NCBI RefSeq assembly: GCF_030719215.1
Contig: NZ_CP120983.1
Span: 6,200,001-6,264,000, forward strand
Direction of reading: 5' to 3'
Length of the DNA: 64,000 nt
DNA from: Streptomyces sp. Alt3
GTDB taxonomy: Bacteria > Actinomycetota > Actinomycetes > Streptomycetales > Streptomycetaceae
Shown here: piece after piece, positions 34,146-43,026 of the stretch
Layout of the letters: every line of letters begins with the position of its first letter
How positions within the stretch are numbered: position 1 is the first letter of the stretch
Notes under the pieces: model-generated
Database searches by the model: none
Seen by the model: only the letters and a program-made list of their open reading frames with translations
Told to the model about the DNA's origin: nothing
Position numbers and translations under genes: made by a program

Positions 34146-36947
34146 GTGACCCCAACGACGACCGTGCACAGTCCGCTCCGGCTGTACGGCCGCAGCGGTG
34201 AACTGGCCATCCTGGAAACCCTGTTGGGACGGCTGCGGGCAGGTGACGGCGGAGCCCTCGTGGTGACCGCGCCGCCCGGCCTCGGCCGTACCGCCCTGCT
34301 GCGGCAGGCCGCCGCCCACTACCTCGGAGGACACGGCGGCCCCGTGCTGTACGCCTCCGCCGCCTCCACCGAACAGCGACTTCCCTACAGCGGGCTCCAC
34401 GCCCTGCTCTGTTCCGCCCCCGGCCCGCTGCCCCTCGTACCCGACACGATCCTGCGCTCCGGGATGACCCCCGGCGCCCTGCTCGGGCTCCTGCGCGCCC
34501 TGGGGGCCGAACAGCCCCTGCTGGTCTGCGTGGACGACGCCCATGTCTGGGACCCCGACTCCCGGGCCGCACTCGGCTTCGCCGCCCGCAGACTCGGCGC
34601 GGGCAGCCGCGTCGCGGTGGTGATCGGCGCGGCCGACGAGACCGCCTTCGCCGGGCTGCCCGCCCTGCGCCTCGGCCCGCTGGACGACGACGCGGCGACC
34701 GCGCTCCTGGACCGGCTCACCGGCGGCACGGCCGACGTCGACCCCGTCGTACGCGGTGAACTCCTGCGCGAAGCGGCCGGGAACCCGCGCCTGCTGGCCG
34801 GACTGGCAGGGCGGCTCACCCCGGGCCAGCTGGCCGGACGGACCGCACTGCCGTACCCGCTGCCCGGAGGCGAGAGCGTCCTCGACGCCCACGCCGCGCA
34901 TCTGGACGGGCTGTCCCCCGACACCCACACCCTGCTCCTGCTGGCCGCCGCCGCGGAGGAGCACGAACCGGACGGGGCGGGCTCCGACGCGGCCCTGCTG
35001 CTGCGGGCGGGAGCCCGCGCCGGACTCACCACATCGCACCTCGACCGGGTGCTCTTCGCACCGGCCGGCAGCGCCGGGGCGCTCCAGCGCGCGGGGAGCC
35101 GGGTCCACTTCAGCCACCCGCTGCTGCGCCGGGCGATCCTGCACCGGGCACCCCCCGGCCGCCGCCGCGCCGTGCACGAGCTGCTCGCCGGGCTGCTCGG
35201 CGGCCCCGGCCCCGCGCCGCTGCCCGCACTCGTCCAGAGGGCCTGCGCCGCCACCGGGCCGGACGCCGACCTCGCCGAGCAGCTGGAGGAGGCGGCCGCC
35301 GCCCCGCGCCCGCACGGCGAGCGCTCGGCCGCGCTGGCCCGGGCCGCCGCGCTCTCCACCGACGACACCCTGCGCGCCGCCCGGTTCACCGCCGCCGCCG
35401 AACAGGCAAGGCTGGCCGGCGACACCGGCCGGGCCCGCGCCATGCTGGCCCGCGTCGGCCCCCACCTCGCCGGAGGCGCCGCCCCCTACGTGCGCGGCAT
35501 GCTCGCGCTCCGGGACGGACCGGCCGCCGACGCCCGCGAGGCGCTCCTGACCGCGGCGGAACTGCTGGCCCCGCACGACCCGCGCCGCACCCTGGACGCC
35601 CTGTTCGGCGCCGCGGAGGCGGCCTGGGACATGGGGGACGCCATCGCGTACCTGGACGCCATGAACCGCATCCCCGTCGCCGCGGCCGACCGGCCCATGG
35701 CCCAGTACCGCGCAGGCATGTGCGCCGTGCTCGCCGGGCACCCCGACCGGGGCCACGCCCTCCTGCGGTGCTGTCTCGACTCCGCCGACCGCGCCGAGGA
35801 CGCGGGCGAGCTCCTGCGGGCCGGCGCCTGTGCCCTGGTCCTCGGGGAGGTCGACGCCGCCTGCCGGGCCGGGGCGCGCGCCCTGGCCGTCGTACGCACC
35901 CGGGGGCCGGAGGCCCTCCTGCCGCACGCCCTGGAGCAGCTCGCGTACGCCGAACTGCGCTCGGGCCAGCACGCCAGGGCCCGCGCCCACGCGCTGGAAG
36001 GACTGCACGCGGCCCGCCGTACCGGCCAGCGGAACTCCGCCACACATCTGCACGCGGTGCTCGCCCTCGCCGCCTCGGTGGAAGGGCCGGCCGAGGCGTG
36101 CGCGGCGCACGCGGACGCGGCGCTGGCCGGGGCGGGGCCGCACGGCCTGGCGCAGGCGGCCATGCTCGCCACCTGGGCGGTCGCCCGGGCCGACCTGGCG
36201 GCAGGCCGGCCCGGTGAGGCCGCGGCCCGGCTCGGCCCGCTGGTCAGGCCGGGGCCGGGGACGGGACACTTCGCCACCCGGATGCTCGCCGTGCCCTGCT
36301 ACGTCGAGGCCATGGTGCTCTCCGGGCGCGCCCATGAGGGAGCCGGTGAACTCGCCGTCGCAGTAGAGGAGTTCGCCCTGTGGACCGCACGGACGACCGA
36401 CCCCCAGGTCCCCGCCCAGCTGGCCCGCTGCCGCGCCCTGCTCGCGCCCGGCGAGGAGGCCGCCGCCCGGTACGAGGAGGCGCTCGCCCACCACGACCGT
36501 GCGGGCGGCGACTTCGAACGCGCCCGCACCCGGCTGCTCCAGGGGCAGCTGCTGCGCCGGCTGCGCCGTACCCGCGAGGCCCGCGGTCCGTTGCGTGACG
36601 CGCTGGTCGCCTTCGAACGCTGCTCCGCCCGGGCCTGGGCCGCGCGGGCCGGAGGGGAGCTGAGGGCCGCCGGTGAGGCGGTGGACGCGCCGGACAGGAG
36701 CGCCCCGGGCCCGCTGGCGGGACTGACCCCGCAGCAGCAGCGGATCGCCCGATGCGTCGCCGAGGGCGCCACCAACCGTGAGGTGGCGGTGCGGCTCTCG
36801 GTGAGCCCGCGCACCGTCGACCACCACCTCCGCAACGTCTTCGCCGCCCTCGGCGTCCGGTCCCGGACCGAGCTCGCACGGCTGCTGGACCGCGTGGGCG
36901 GGGCGAGGTTGCAGGACCGTGATGAGAAGAACCGCGCAGACCTCTAG
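34146..36947 (+). CDS. LuxR-family transcriptional regulator with AAA ATPase domain (LAL type)
   Basis: 933 residues. The N-terminal AAA-like domain has a P-loop TAPPGLGRTALL in which the usual Lys is Arg48, and a Walker B LVCVDDAH at about 126-133. A long helical middle region of Ala/Leu/Arg-rich repeats (TPR-like, about 350-840) leads to a C-terminal LuxR helix-turn-helix (LTPQQQRIARCVAEGATNRE, then SVSPRTVDHHLRNVF). LAL regulators control secondary metabolism and catabolism. The Lys-to-Arg change may lower ATP binding. The GTG start follows GGAAG by 12 nt. It is divergent from the alpha/beta hydrolase gene. Confidence 0.9.
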   Translation: MTPTTTVHSPLRLYGRSGELAILETLLGRLRAGDGGALVVTAPPGLGRTALLRQAAAHYLGGHGGPVLYASAASTEQRLPYSGLHALLCSAPGPLPLVPDTILRSGMTPGALLGLLRALGAEQPLLVCVDDAHVWDPDSRAALGFAARRLGAGSRVAVVIGAADETAFAGLPALRLGPLDDDAATALLDRLTGGTADVDPVVRGELLREAAGNPRLLAGLAGRLTPGQLAGRTALPYPLPGGESVLDAHAAHLDGLSPDTHTLLLLAAAAEEHEPDGAGSDAALLLRAGARAGLTTSHLDRVLFAPAGSAGALQRAGSRVHFSHPLLRRAILHRAPPGRRRAVHELLAGLLGGPGPAPLPALVQRACAATGPDADLAEQLEEAAAAPRPHGERSAALARAAALSTDDTLRAARFTAAAEQARLAGDTGRARAMLARVGPHLAGGAAPYVRGMLALRDGPAADAREALLTAAELLAPHDPRRTLDALFGAAEAAWDMGDAIAYLDAMNRIPVAAADRPMAQYRAGMCAVLAGHPDRGHALLRCCLDSADRAEDAGELLRAGACALVLGEVDAACRAGARALAVVRTRGPEALLPHALEQLAYAELRSGQHARARAHALEGLHAARRTGQRNSATHLHAVLALAASVEGPAEACAAHADAALAGAGPHGLAQAAMLATWAVARADLAAGRPGEAAARLGPLVRPGPGTGHFATRMLAVPCYVEAMVLSGRAHEGAGELAVAVEEFALWTARTTDPQVPAQLARCRALLAPGEEAAARYEEALAHHDRAGGDFERARTRLLQGQLLRRLRRTREARGPLRDALVAFERCSARAWAARAGGELRAAGEAVDAPDRSAPGPLAGLTPQQQRIARCVAEGATNREVAVRLSVSPRTVDHHLRNVFAALGVRSRTELARLLDRVGGARLQDRDEKNRADL

Positions 36948-37074
36948 GTACCGACCGGGCGGTATGCCATTCTGCGGTCGTCAGGATCAATCGGTGTGCG
37001 CCTGCCCAATGCCGGGCCGGGCGCACACCGGGGCCGGCCCTACCGCAGCCGGCCGATTCCCGGTGGAGGCCGCC

Positions 37075-38427
37075 ATGCCGCAGGTCGTACGTTCACGGAT
37101 CAGGGCGCTGCACGGACCGCCCTCCGTCACCCCGTTGCCGCACCGCGCACGCTCGCTGGCCGACCGCGAGGCCGTCGCCGTGCTCCACCGGGCGGCCAGG
37201 GTGCTCCTGGAGGCGCTGCCGGAACTCACGGACCGGCTGGTCGAGGCGCTGCGCGAGCAGGAGCCCGCCTACCGCGCCGCGATGGAGGCCGAGCCCACCG
37301 AGATCTGGCAGGAGGTCCACCACTCGCTGCGGCACAACGTCGCCTCCCTGATCCAGCCCAGGGAATTCCGCGAGGCGGCCCACCGCACCTCCCGGTGGAT
37401 CGGCGAGAACCGGGCCGAGCAGGGCGTGCCGCTCGACGCGGTCATGCACGCCTTCCGGATGGGCGGGGCCATGGTCTGGCAGGACCTCGTCGACGACACG
37501 GCCCGGCGCCACCCCGAGGACACCCGGCTGCTGGTCCATGTGGCCGCCGACGTCTGGAACTTCGTCGACGAACACTGCGCCGTGGTCGCGGAGGCGTACC
37601 GGCAGGCCGAACGGCGGCTCTCCTGGCGCCGCGAGAACCAGCAGCGCCTGATGACGGCGGCCCTGCTGGACGGAACCGCCCGGATCGCGGACCTGCCGGA
37701 CGCCGCGGCGATGCTGGAGGTCCCGGTGCACGGGCGGTACGCGGTACTCGCGGTCGCCGGCGCCCGCCGCGCCCCGCACGGCACCGGGCGCCCGCCGCTG
37801 AGCCTGGCCGGAGGGACTCCCGCGCTCTGGTACACGGCGGGGGACGTGGACCTGGCGATCCTGCCCCTGGGGACGGCTCCGGCCTCGGCGGACGCGGAAC
37901 CGCCTCGCGACGGCGACCCGGAAGGCCCCCCGGGCCCCGGCGCCACCGTGGACTCCGACGGCGAACTCGCCTCGCTCGCGGCCGGCCTGACGATGCCCCC
38001 GGGAACCCGCGTAGGGGTCAGCTCCGTCGTCGACGGACTCGCCTCCGTCGGTGACGCCCGGCGTCTCGCGGAGACGGCGCTGCGGGCCTGCCCCGCGTCC
38101 GGCGGCACCGTCCTGCTCGACGAGCACCTGCCCACCGCGCTCGTCGTGTCCTCGCCCGGTCTCGGAACCGCGCTCGCCGACCGGGTCCTCGGGCCGCTGG
38201 ACCGGCTCGACCCCGCCGACCGTGACGTGCTCATAGAGACCCTGACCGCCTGGCTCGACTCGGACGGCTCGGCGCAGCGGGCGGGGGCGAAGCTCTACTG
38301 CCACCGCAACACCGTGCTGAACCGGCTGCGAAGGTTCGAGCAGCTGACGGGACGCTGCCTGACACGGCCGTCGGACGCGGTCGAGGTGTCCCTGGCCCTG
38401 GCGGCGCGACGCCTGCTGGCGGGCTGA
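37075..38427 (+). CDS. PucR-family helix-turn-helix regulator
   Basis: 450 residues. The N-terminal part (about 20-190) is a helical sensor-like region with HHSLRHNVASLIQPREF and WIGENRAEQGVPLDAVMHAF, as in the actinobacterial RsbT-coantagonist-like/PucR group. A central divergent GGDEF-like region follows, and the C-terminal PucR helix-turn-helix reads TLTAWLDSDGSAQRAGAKLY then CHRNTVLNRLRRFEQLTG. The ATG at 37075 has GGTGGAGG 5 nt upstream; an upstream in-frame ATG overlaps the preceding gene and lacks a ribosome-binding site. A symporter gene follows on the same strand and may be its target. Confidence 0.85.
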   Translation: MPQVVRSRIRALHGPPSVTPLPHRARSLADREAVAVLHRAARVLLEALPELTDRLVEALREQEPAYRAAMEAEPTEIWQEVHHSLRHNVASLIQPREFREAAHRTSRWIGENRAEQGVPLDAVMHAFRMGGAMVWQDLVDDTARRHPEDTRLLVHVAADVWNFVDEHCAVVAEAYRQAERRLSWRRENQQRLMTAALLDGTARIADLPDAAAMLEVPVHGRYAVLAVAGARRAPHGTGRPPLSLAGGTPALWYTAGDVDLAILPLGTAPASADAEPPRDGDPEGPPGPGATVDSDGELASLAAGLTMPPGTRVGVSSVVDGLASVGDARRLAETALRACPASGGTVLLDEHLPTALVVSSPGLGTALADRVLGPLDRLDPADRDVLIETLTAWLDSDGSAQRAGAKLYCHRNTVLNRLRRFEQLTGRCLTRPSDAVEVSLALAARRLLAG

Positions 38428-38438
38428 GGCGCCCCGCG

Positions 38439-38459
38439 CCTCCCGGGGGCCCCGGGAGG
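38439..38459 (+). terminator. Hairpin after the PucR-family gene
   Basis: CCTCCCGGG and CCCGGGAGG enclose a 3-nt loop, 11 bp after the stop codon. Confidence 0.65.
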
Positions 38460-38750
38460 TCGGCCGGCCGCGGTCGGCCGCCCATGCCGGGCCGGGCCCC
38501 GCAGGGGCTCGCGGACCGGCCCGACCCACGCCCTCCCAGATCCCCTTGAGGCCCCCTCAGGTCTCCTGGAGCGGGGAGGGTCGACCCCCGGCCGCCCGCC
38601 CCGTTGTGCCGACGCACAGTCCTGCGCCGGGCGGGCTGTACCGGCGCCGCGCCCCGCGCCCGCCCCCTGTGCCACCCGCGCCCCGGCTGCTGCCATGGCG
38701 CGCATGTCTTCAGCTGCCCCTTGCGGAGCCGTGCCGGCGGAGCGAACCCG
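38460..38750. other. Leader region of the symporter gene
   Basis: About 290 bp between the hairpin and the symporter start. It is rich in GGCC palindromes near 38460-38500. I see no gene-like frame. An open frame runs in from 38604, but its composition (CRRTVLRRAGCTG) is not protein-like, and the symporter's ribosome-binding site lies within it. It should carry the symporter promoter. Confidence 0.4.
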
Positions 38751-40355
38751 GTGAGCGGCGCGATCGACGCCCGGTCCCTGGCCGTGGTCATCTTCCTCGG
38801 CTTCGTCGCCGTGTCCCTGCTGCTGTGCGGACTCGCCGCCGCCGACCAGGACGACCCCGAGCACTTCTACGCGGGCGGCGCGTCCCTCGGCCCCGTCGGA
38901 GCCGGACTGGCCATCGCCGGGGACTACGTCTCCGCCGCCACACTGCTCTCCACCACCGGATCCGTCGCGCTCGCCGGGTTCGACGGCCTGCTGTTCGCCC
39001 TGGCGACGGTCGCCTCACTGGCCCTGGTGATGCGCCTGTTCGCCGAACGCCTGCGCCGCAAGGGCGTGTTCACCCTGGGCGACTTCCTCGCCGACCGGCT
39101 CGGCGACGGGGACGTGCGCCGCGCGCTCGGCGTGGCCACCCTCGTCGTGCTTGCCCCGCTGCTGCTCGTCCAGCTCACCACCGCCGGGCGCGTCATGACC
39201 TCCATGTTCGGACTTCCCGACGGCGCGCTCACCGGCTGCACCGTGGCCAGCGGCGCGCTGATGGTCTGTTACTCGGCGTTCGGCGGCATGCGCGGCACCG
39301 GCTACATCCAGATCCTCAAGGTGGCCGTCGTCCTGGGAGCGGTCACCCTGCTCGCCGGACTCGTCCTCGCACGCTTCGACTGGTCCCCGTTCGCGCTCTT
39401 CGACGCCGCCCGGGCCGGCAGCAAGGCGGGAGGCGACTACGCGCGCCCCGGGCTGCAGTTCGGCCACGGGCCCGCCGGCACGCTCGACCTCATCGGCTTC
39501 CAGGCCACCCTCCTGCTGGGCGCCGCCTGCATGCCGCACATCATGATGCGGCTCCATCCCATCCGCGACGCCCGGACCGCCCGCCGGGCCGGTATCTGGG
39601 CCGTGGGCCCCGTCGCCCTGCTGTGCGCCGGCATCGTCGTCGTCGGACTCGGCGCCGCCGCGCTGGTGGGCCGGGACCTGCTGCACGCCGCCGACCCGGC
39701 GGGCGGCACCTCCCTGCTGATGGTGACCAGCGCCCTCGACCCAGGTGCGGCGGGGCCGCGGGACAGCCCCCTGTTCGCACTCGTGGCGTGCGCCGCGTTC
39801 GCCACCACCCTGGCCGCGGTCGCCGGTATCACCCTGGCCGCGGCCTCGTCCCTGGCCCGCGACTTCACCGTGACGTCGGGAGCCCAGGGCGAGGGCAAGG
39901 CCTCCTTCAGGGAGATCAGGCGGGCCCGCCTGGCCGTCGTCGGGATCGGGGCGCTCGCCGTGCTGCTCTCGGCGTACACCCACGACCGCAACCCGCAGGT
40001 CCTGCTCTCCCTGTCGTTCGCGGCGGCGGCCTCGGTCCTGCCGCCCGTCCTGCTGTACGCCCTGTTCCGGCCGGGCTTCGACGCCCGCGGCGTGCGGTGG
40101 ACCGTGTACGGGACGCTCCCGCTGATCGGCGTCCTGATGATCCTGTCACCGGCGTTCTCCGGCACCCCCGTCGCGCTCTTCCCGGAGTGGGACTTCGACG
40201 TCTTCCCGCTCCAGACCCCGGGCCTCGTCACGATCCCGGCGGGATTCCTCCTGGGGCTGCTGGGGTCGCGGCGGAGACCCGGACCCGCCGACCCCGGCGA
40301 GCGCCACCGCCACCGCGCCCGCTGGACGCCCGTCCGCGCACGGAGCAGCGCCTGA
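38751..40355 (+). CDS. Sodium/solute symporter (SSS family)
   Basis: 534 residues with about 13 hydrophobic segments. Family features: DPEHFYAGGASLGPVGAGLA and GDYVSAATLLSTTG in the first two helices, FTLGDFLADRLGD, YSAFGGMRGTGYIQILK in the middle and ITLAAASSLARDF with the Na2-site serines near 365. It resembles the acetate/pyruvate (ActP/MctP) branch. The GTG at 38751 has GGCGGAG 8 nt upstream. It ends in a Pro/Arg-rich cytoplasmic tail. A PucR-type regulator lies just upstream. Confidence 0.9.
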   Translation: MSGAIDARSLAVVIFLGFVAVSLLLCGLAAADQDDPEHFYAGGASLGPVGAGLAIAGDYVSAATLLSTTGSVALAGFDGLLFALATVASLALVMRLFAERLRRKGVFTLGDFLADRLGDGDVRRALGVATLVVLAPLLLVQLTTAGRVMTSMFGLPDGALTGCTVASGALMVCYSAFGGMRGTGYIQILKVAVVLGAVTLLAGLVLARFDWSPFALFDAARAGSKAGGDYARPGLQFGHGPAGTLDLIGFQATLLLGAACMPHIMMRLHPIRDARTARRAGIWAVGPVALLCAGIVVVGLGAAALVGRDLLHAADPAGGTSLLMVTSALDPGAAGPRDSPLFALVACAAFATTLAAVAGITLAAASSLARDFTVTSGAQGEGKASFREIRRARLAVVGIGALAVLLSAYTHDRNPQVLLSLSFAAAASVLPPVLLYALFRPGFDARGVRWTVYGTLPLIGVLMILSPAFSGTPVALFPEWDFDVFPLQTPGLVTIPAGFLLGLLGSRRRPGPADPGERHRHRARWTPVRARSSA

Positions 40356-40400
40356 ACGGCAGGCAGGCAGGTCAGGGACGCGGGGGCGGGGCCGCCCTGC

Positions 40401-41033
40401 TCACAGGCCCAGCTCGGCCGTGTGCAGCCGGGCCAGCGCGTCCTTGTCGCCCTCCAGCTCCACCCGGGCCGCGTCCTGCCGGCCCGCCGCGAACAGCAGC
40501 AGCTCACCGGGCTCCCCGGTGACCGTCACCACCGGAGCCCCCTTGTGGGCCACCGCCGTCTGGCCGTCCGGGCGCCGCAGCACCAGACCCACCGGCGACC
40601 GGCGGCCCATCATCCGGGCCGTCTTCTCCGTGCGCGACCACAGCACATCGGCGAACACCGGATCCAGGTCCCGCTGCGACCAGTCGGGCTGCGCCCGCCG
40701 CACGTCCTCCGCGTGGATGTAGAACTCGACCGTGTTGGCCGCCTCGTCCAGCTGCTTCAGACCGAAGGGCGACATCCTCGGGGGACCCGTACGGATGAGC
40801 TGGATCAGCTCCTCGTACGGTTTGGCGGCGAATTCCGCCTGCACCCGCTCCAGCCGGTTCTTCAGCACACCCAGCAGGATCCCTCCCGCGGCGTCCGCAC
40901 GACGTTCACGCACCACGACGTGGGCGGCCAGATCACGGGTCTTCCAGCCGTTGCACAGAGTCCGGGCCTCGGGACCCGCCGCTTCCAACAGGTCGGCGAG
41001 CAGAAGACGTTCACGCTTCGCATGGGTCGACAT
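40401..41033 (-). CDS. TIGR03085-family metal-binding protein (maleylpyruvate isomerase/DinB-like)
   Basis: 210 residues. The start with ERLLLADLLEAAGPEARTLC, the GWKTRDLAAHVVVRERR segment and the NTVEFYIHAEDVRRAQPDW segment fit the mycothiol-dependent maleylpyruvate isomerase-like fold, in which His and Glu/Asp (H near 47, E/H in VEFYIHAED) hold a metal. TIGR03085 is an uncharacterised actinobacterial branch. A TACGCT hexamer lies 7 nt before the ATG without a Shine-Dalgarno, so it is probably leaderless. Divergent from hisI. Confidence 0.85.
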   Translation of the reverse strand: MSTHAKRERLLLADLLEAAGPEARTLCNGWKTRDLAAHVVVRERRADAAGGILLGVLKNRLERVQAEFAAKPYEELIQLIRTGPPRMSPFGLKQLDEAANTVEFYIHAEDVRRAQPDWSQRDLDPVFADVLWSRTEKTARMMGRRSPVGLVLRRPDGQTAVAHKGAPVVTVTGEPGELLLFAAGRQDAARVELEGDKDALARLHTAELGL

Positions 41034-41040
41034 GCCCGCC

Positions 41041-41111
41041 AGCGTACGGCCGCCGCCCGCCGTCCGCCCAGTGGACGCACGACCGGGGAGCCGGGCCCGG
41101 CGCGGCACAAT
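41041..41111. promoter_or_regulatory. Divergent leaderless promoters for the TIGR03085 gene and hisI
   Basis: On the minus strand TACGCT (41046-41041) lies 7 nt from the ATG at 41033. On the plus strand CACAAT (41106-41111) lies 6 nt from the ATG at 41118. Neither gene has a Shine-Dalgarno. The two -10 elements are 59 bp apart. Confidence 0.55.
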
Positions 41112-41117
41112 GGGCGC

Positions 41118-41498
41118 ATGACCAGCACGCCCGGCCCCACGCCCGCCAGTAATCTCGACCCGGCCGTCGCCGCTCGCATCAAGCGCGGCCCCGACGGGCT
41201 GTTCCCGGCCATCGCCCAGCAGTACGACACGGGCGAGGTGCTCATGCTCGGCTGGATGGACGACGAGGCGCTGCACCGCACCCTCACCACGGGCCGCTGC
41301 ACCTACTGGTCCCGCAGCCGCCAGGAGTACTGGGTCAAGGGCGACACCTCCGGGCACACCCAGCAGGTCAGGTCGGTCGCGCTGGACTGCGACGCCGACA
41401 CCGTCCTGGTGAAGGTCGACCAGACGGGCGCCGCCTGCCACACCGGCGCCCGCACCTGCTTCGACAGGGACGTCCTTCCGCTCACCGCGCCCCGATAG
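41118..41498 (+). CDS. hisI: Phosphoribosyl-AMP cyclohydrolase
   Basis: 126 residues, the cyclohydrolase domain alone (no HisE domain). Hydrolyses PR-AMP to ProFAR in histidine synthesis. The zinc ligands CDADTVL, then CHTGARTC are intact, and MLGWMDDEALHRTLTTG with YWSRSRQEYWVKGDTSGH is the family core. It lies apart from the main his operon, 12 bp before trpE. Its TAG stop forms the first half of the -10 hexamer of trpE. Confidence 0.95.
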   Translation: MTSTPGPTPASNLDPAVAARIKRGPDGLFPAIAQQYDTGEVLMLGWMDDEALHRTLTTGRCTYWSRSRQEYWVKGDTSGHTQQVRSVALDCDADTVLVKVDQTGAACHTGARTCFDRDVLPLTAPR

Positions 41499-41501
41499 GG
41501 T
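41496..41501 (+). promoter_or_regulatory. -10 hexamer TAGGGT for trpE, overlapping the hisI stop
   Basis: TAGGGT fits TANNNT and ends 8 nt before the trpE ATG; its TAG is the hisI stop codon. The 12-bp gap leaves no room for a leader or attenuator. Confidence 0.5.
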
Positions 41502-41509
41502 CAGCCGCC

Positions 41510-43003
41510 ATGGACCTCGACACCTTTCGCAAGCTCGCCGTCGACCGTCGTGTCATCCCCGTCAGCCGCCGGCTCCTCGCGGACGGCGACACCCCGGTCG
41601 GGCTCTACCGCAAGCTCGCGGCCGAACGCCCCGGCACGTTCCTCCTCGAATCCGCGGAGAACGGCCGCACCTGGTCCCGCTACTCCTTCGTCGGGGTGCG
41701 CAGCTCCGCCACCCTGACGGCCCTCGACGGCGAGGCCCACTGGCTCGGCACCCCGCCCGTCGGCGTACCCGTCGACGGTGACCCGCTGCACGCACTGCGG
41801 GCCACCGTCGAGACCCTGCACACCCCCCGCGACCTGGTCGGCGACGAGGGCCTGCCGCCCTTCACCGGCGGGATGGTCGGCTACCTCGGCTACGACGTCG
41901 TACGCCGGCTGGAGCGGATCACCGAGCACGGCGGCGACGATCTGAAGCTCCCCGAGCTGACGATGCTGCTCACCTCGGACCTCGCCGTGCTCGACCACGG
42001 CACCGGCACGGTCCTGCTGATCGCCAACGCGATCAACCACAACGACCTGGACACCGGTGTCGACGAGGCGTACGCGGACGCGCTCGCCCGGCTCGACGCC
42101 ATGGAACGCGACCTGTCCCGCCCGGTGGAGAACGCCCCCGCAGCCCTGCCGCCCTCCGAGCTCCCGCCCTACACGGCACTGTGGGGCGGCCAGGCCTTCA
42201 TGGACGCCGTCGAGGACGTCAAGGAGCGCATCAGGGCCGGTGAGGCCTTCCAGGTCGTCCCCTCCCAGCGCTTCGAGACGCCCTGCACGGCCTCGGCGCT
42301 GGACGTCTACCGGGTGCTGCGCGCCACCAACCCGTCGCCCTACATGTACCTCTTCCGCTTCGACGGCTTCGACGTCGTCGGCTCCAGCCCCGAGGCGCTC
42401 GTCAAGGTCGAGGACGGCCGGGCGATGGTCCACCCGATCGCCGGGACCAGGCACCGCGGCGCCACACCGCAGGAGGACCAGGCGCTCGCCGACGAACTCC
42501 TCGCCGACCCGAAGGAACGCGCCGAGCACCTGATGCTCGTCGACCTCGGCCGCAACGACCTGGGGCGGGTCTGCGCCCCCGGCAGCGTCGAGGTCGCCGA
42601 CTTCATGTCCGTGGAGCGGTACTCGCACGTGATGCACATCGTCTCCACCGTCACCGGACGCGTGGCCGAGGGCCGCACCGCGTTCGACGTGCTCACCGCG
42701 TGCTTCCCCGCGGGCACCCTCTCCGGCGCGCCGAAGCCCCGCGCCCTGCAGATCATCGAGGAGCTGGAACCCAGCCGCCGGGGCCTGTACGGCGGCTGCG
42801 TCGGCTACCTCGACTTCGCCGGGGACTCCGACACCGCCATCGCCATCCGGACGGCCCTGCTCCGCGACGGAACGGCGTACGTGCAGGCCGGTGCGGGCAT
42901 CGTCGCCGACTCCGACCCCGTGGCCGAGGACACGGAGTGCCGCAACAAGGCCGCGGCGGTCCTGCGGGCCGTGCATACGGCGAACCGGCTCGGGGCCGGC
43001 TGA
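41510..43003 (+). CDS. trpE: Anthranilate synthase component I
   Basis: 497 residues. Converts chorismate with ammonia to anthranilate, the first step of tryptophan synthesis; the glutaminase subunit TrpG is not in this window. Family motifs: FLLESAENGRTWSRYSFVG near 45 (feedback Trp-binding LLES element), FQVVPSQRF, HPIAGTRHRGAT, VDLGRNDLGRVC and GTLSGAPKPRALQII. No trp leader peptide precedes it, and the promoter overlaps hisI. Confidence 0.97.
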   Translation: MDLDTFRKLAVDRRVIPVSRRLLADGDTPVGLYRKLAAERPGTFLLESAENGRTWSRYSFVGVRSSATLTALDGEAHWLGTPPVGVPVDGDPLHALRATVETLHTPRDLVGDEGLPPFTGGMVGYLGYDVVRRLERITEHGGDDLKLPELTMLLTSDLAVLDHGTGTVLLIANAINHNDLDTGVDEAYADALARLDAMERDLSRPVENAPAALPPSELPPYTALWGGQAFMDAVEDVKERIRAGEAFQVVPSQRFETPCTASALDVYRVLRATNPSPYMYLFRFDGFDVVGSSPEALVKVEDGRAMVHPIAGTRHRGATPQEDQALADELLADPKERAEHLMLVDLGRNDLGRVCAPGSVEVADFMSVERYSHVMHIVSTVTGRVAEGRTAFDVLTACFPAGTLSGAPKPRALQIIEELEPSRRGLYGGCVGYLDFAGDSDTAIAIRTALLRDGTAYVQAGAGIVADSDPVAEDTECRNKAAAVLRAVHTANRLGAG

Positions 43004-43026
43004 ACCGGTAGGGGATAGTGGGGTAC

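Noticed and set aside
41440..41510. trp attenuator with a Trp-rich leader peptide before trpE
   Set aside because: Only 12 bp separate hisI from trpE and no run of Trp codons is present. The trpC leader also lacks Trp codons.
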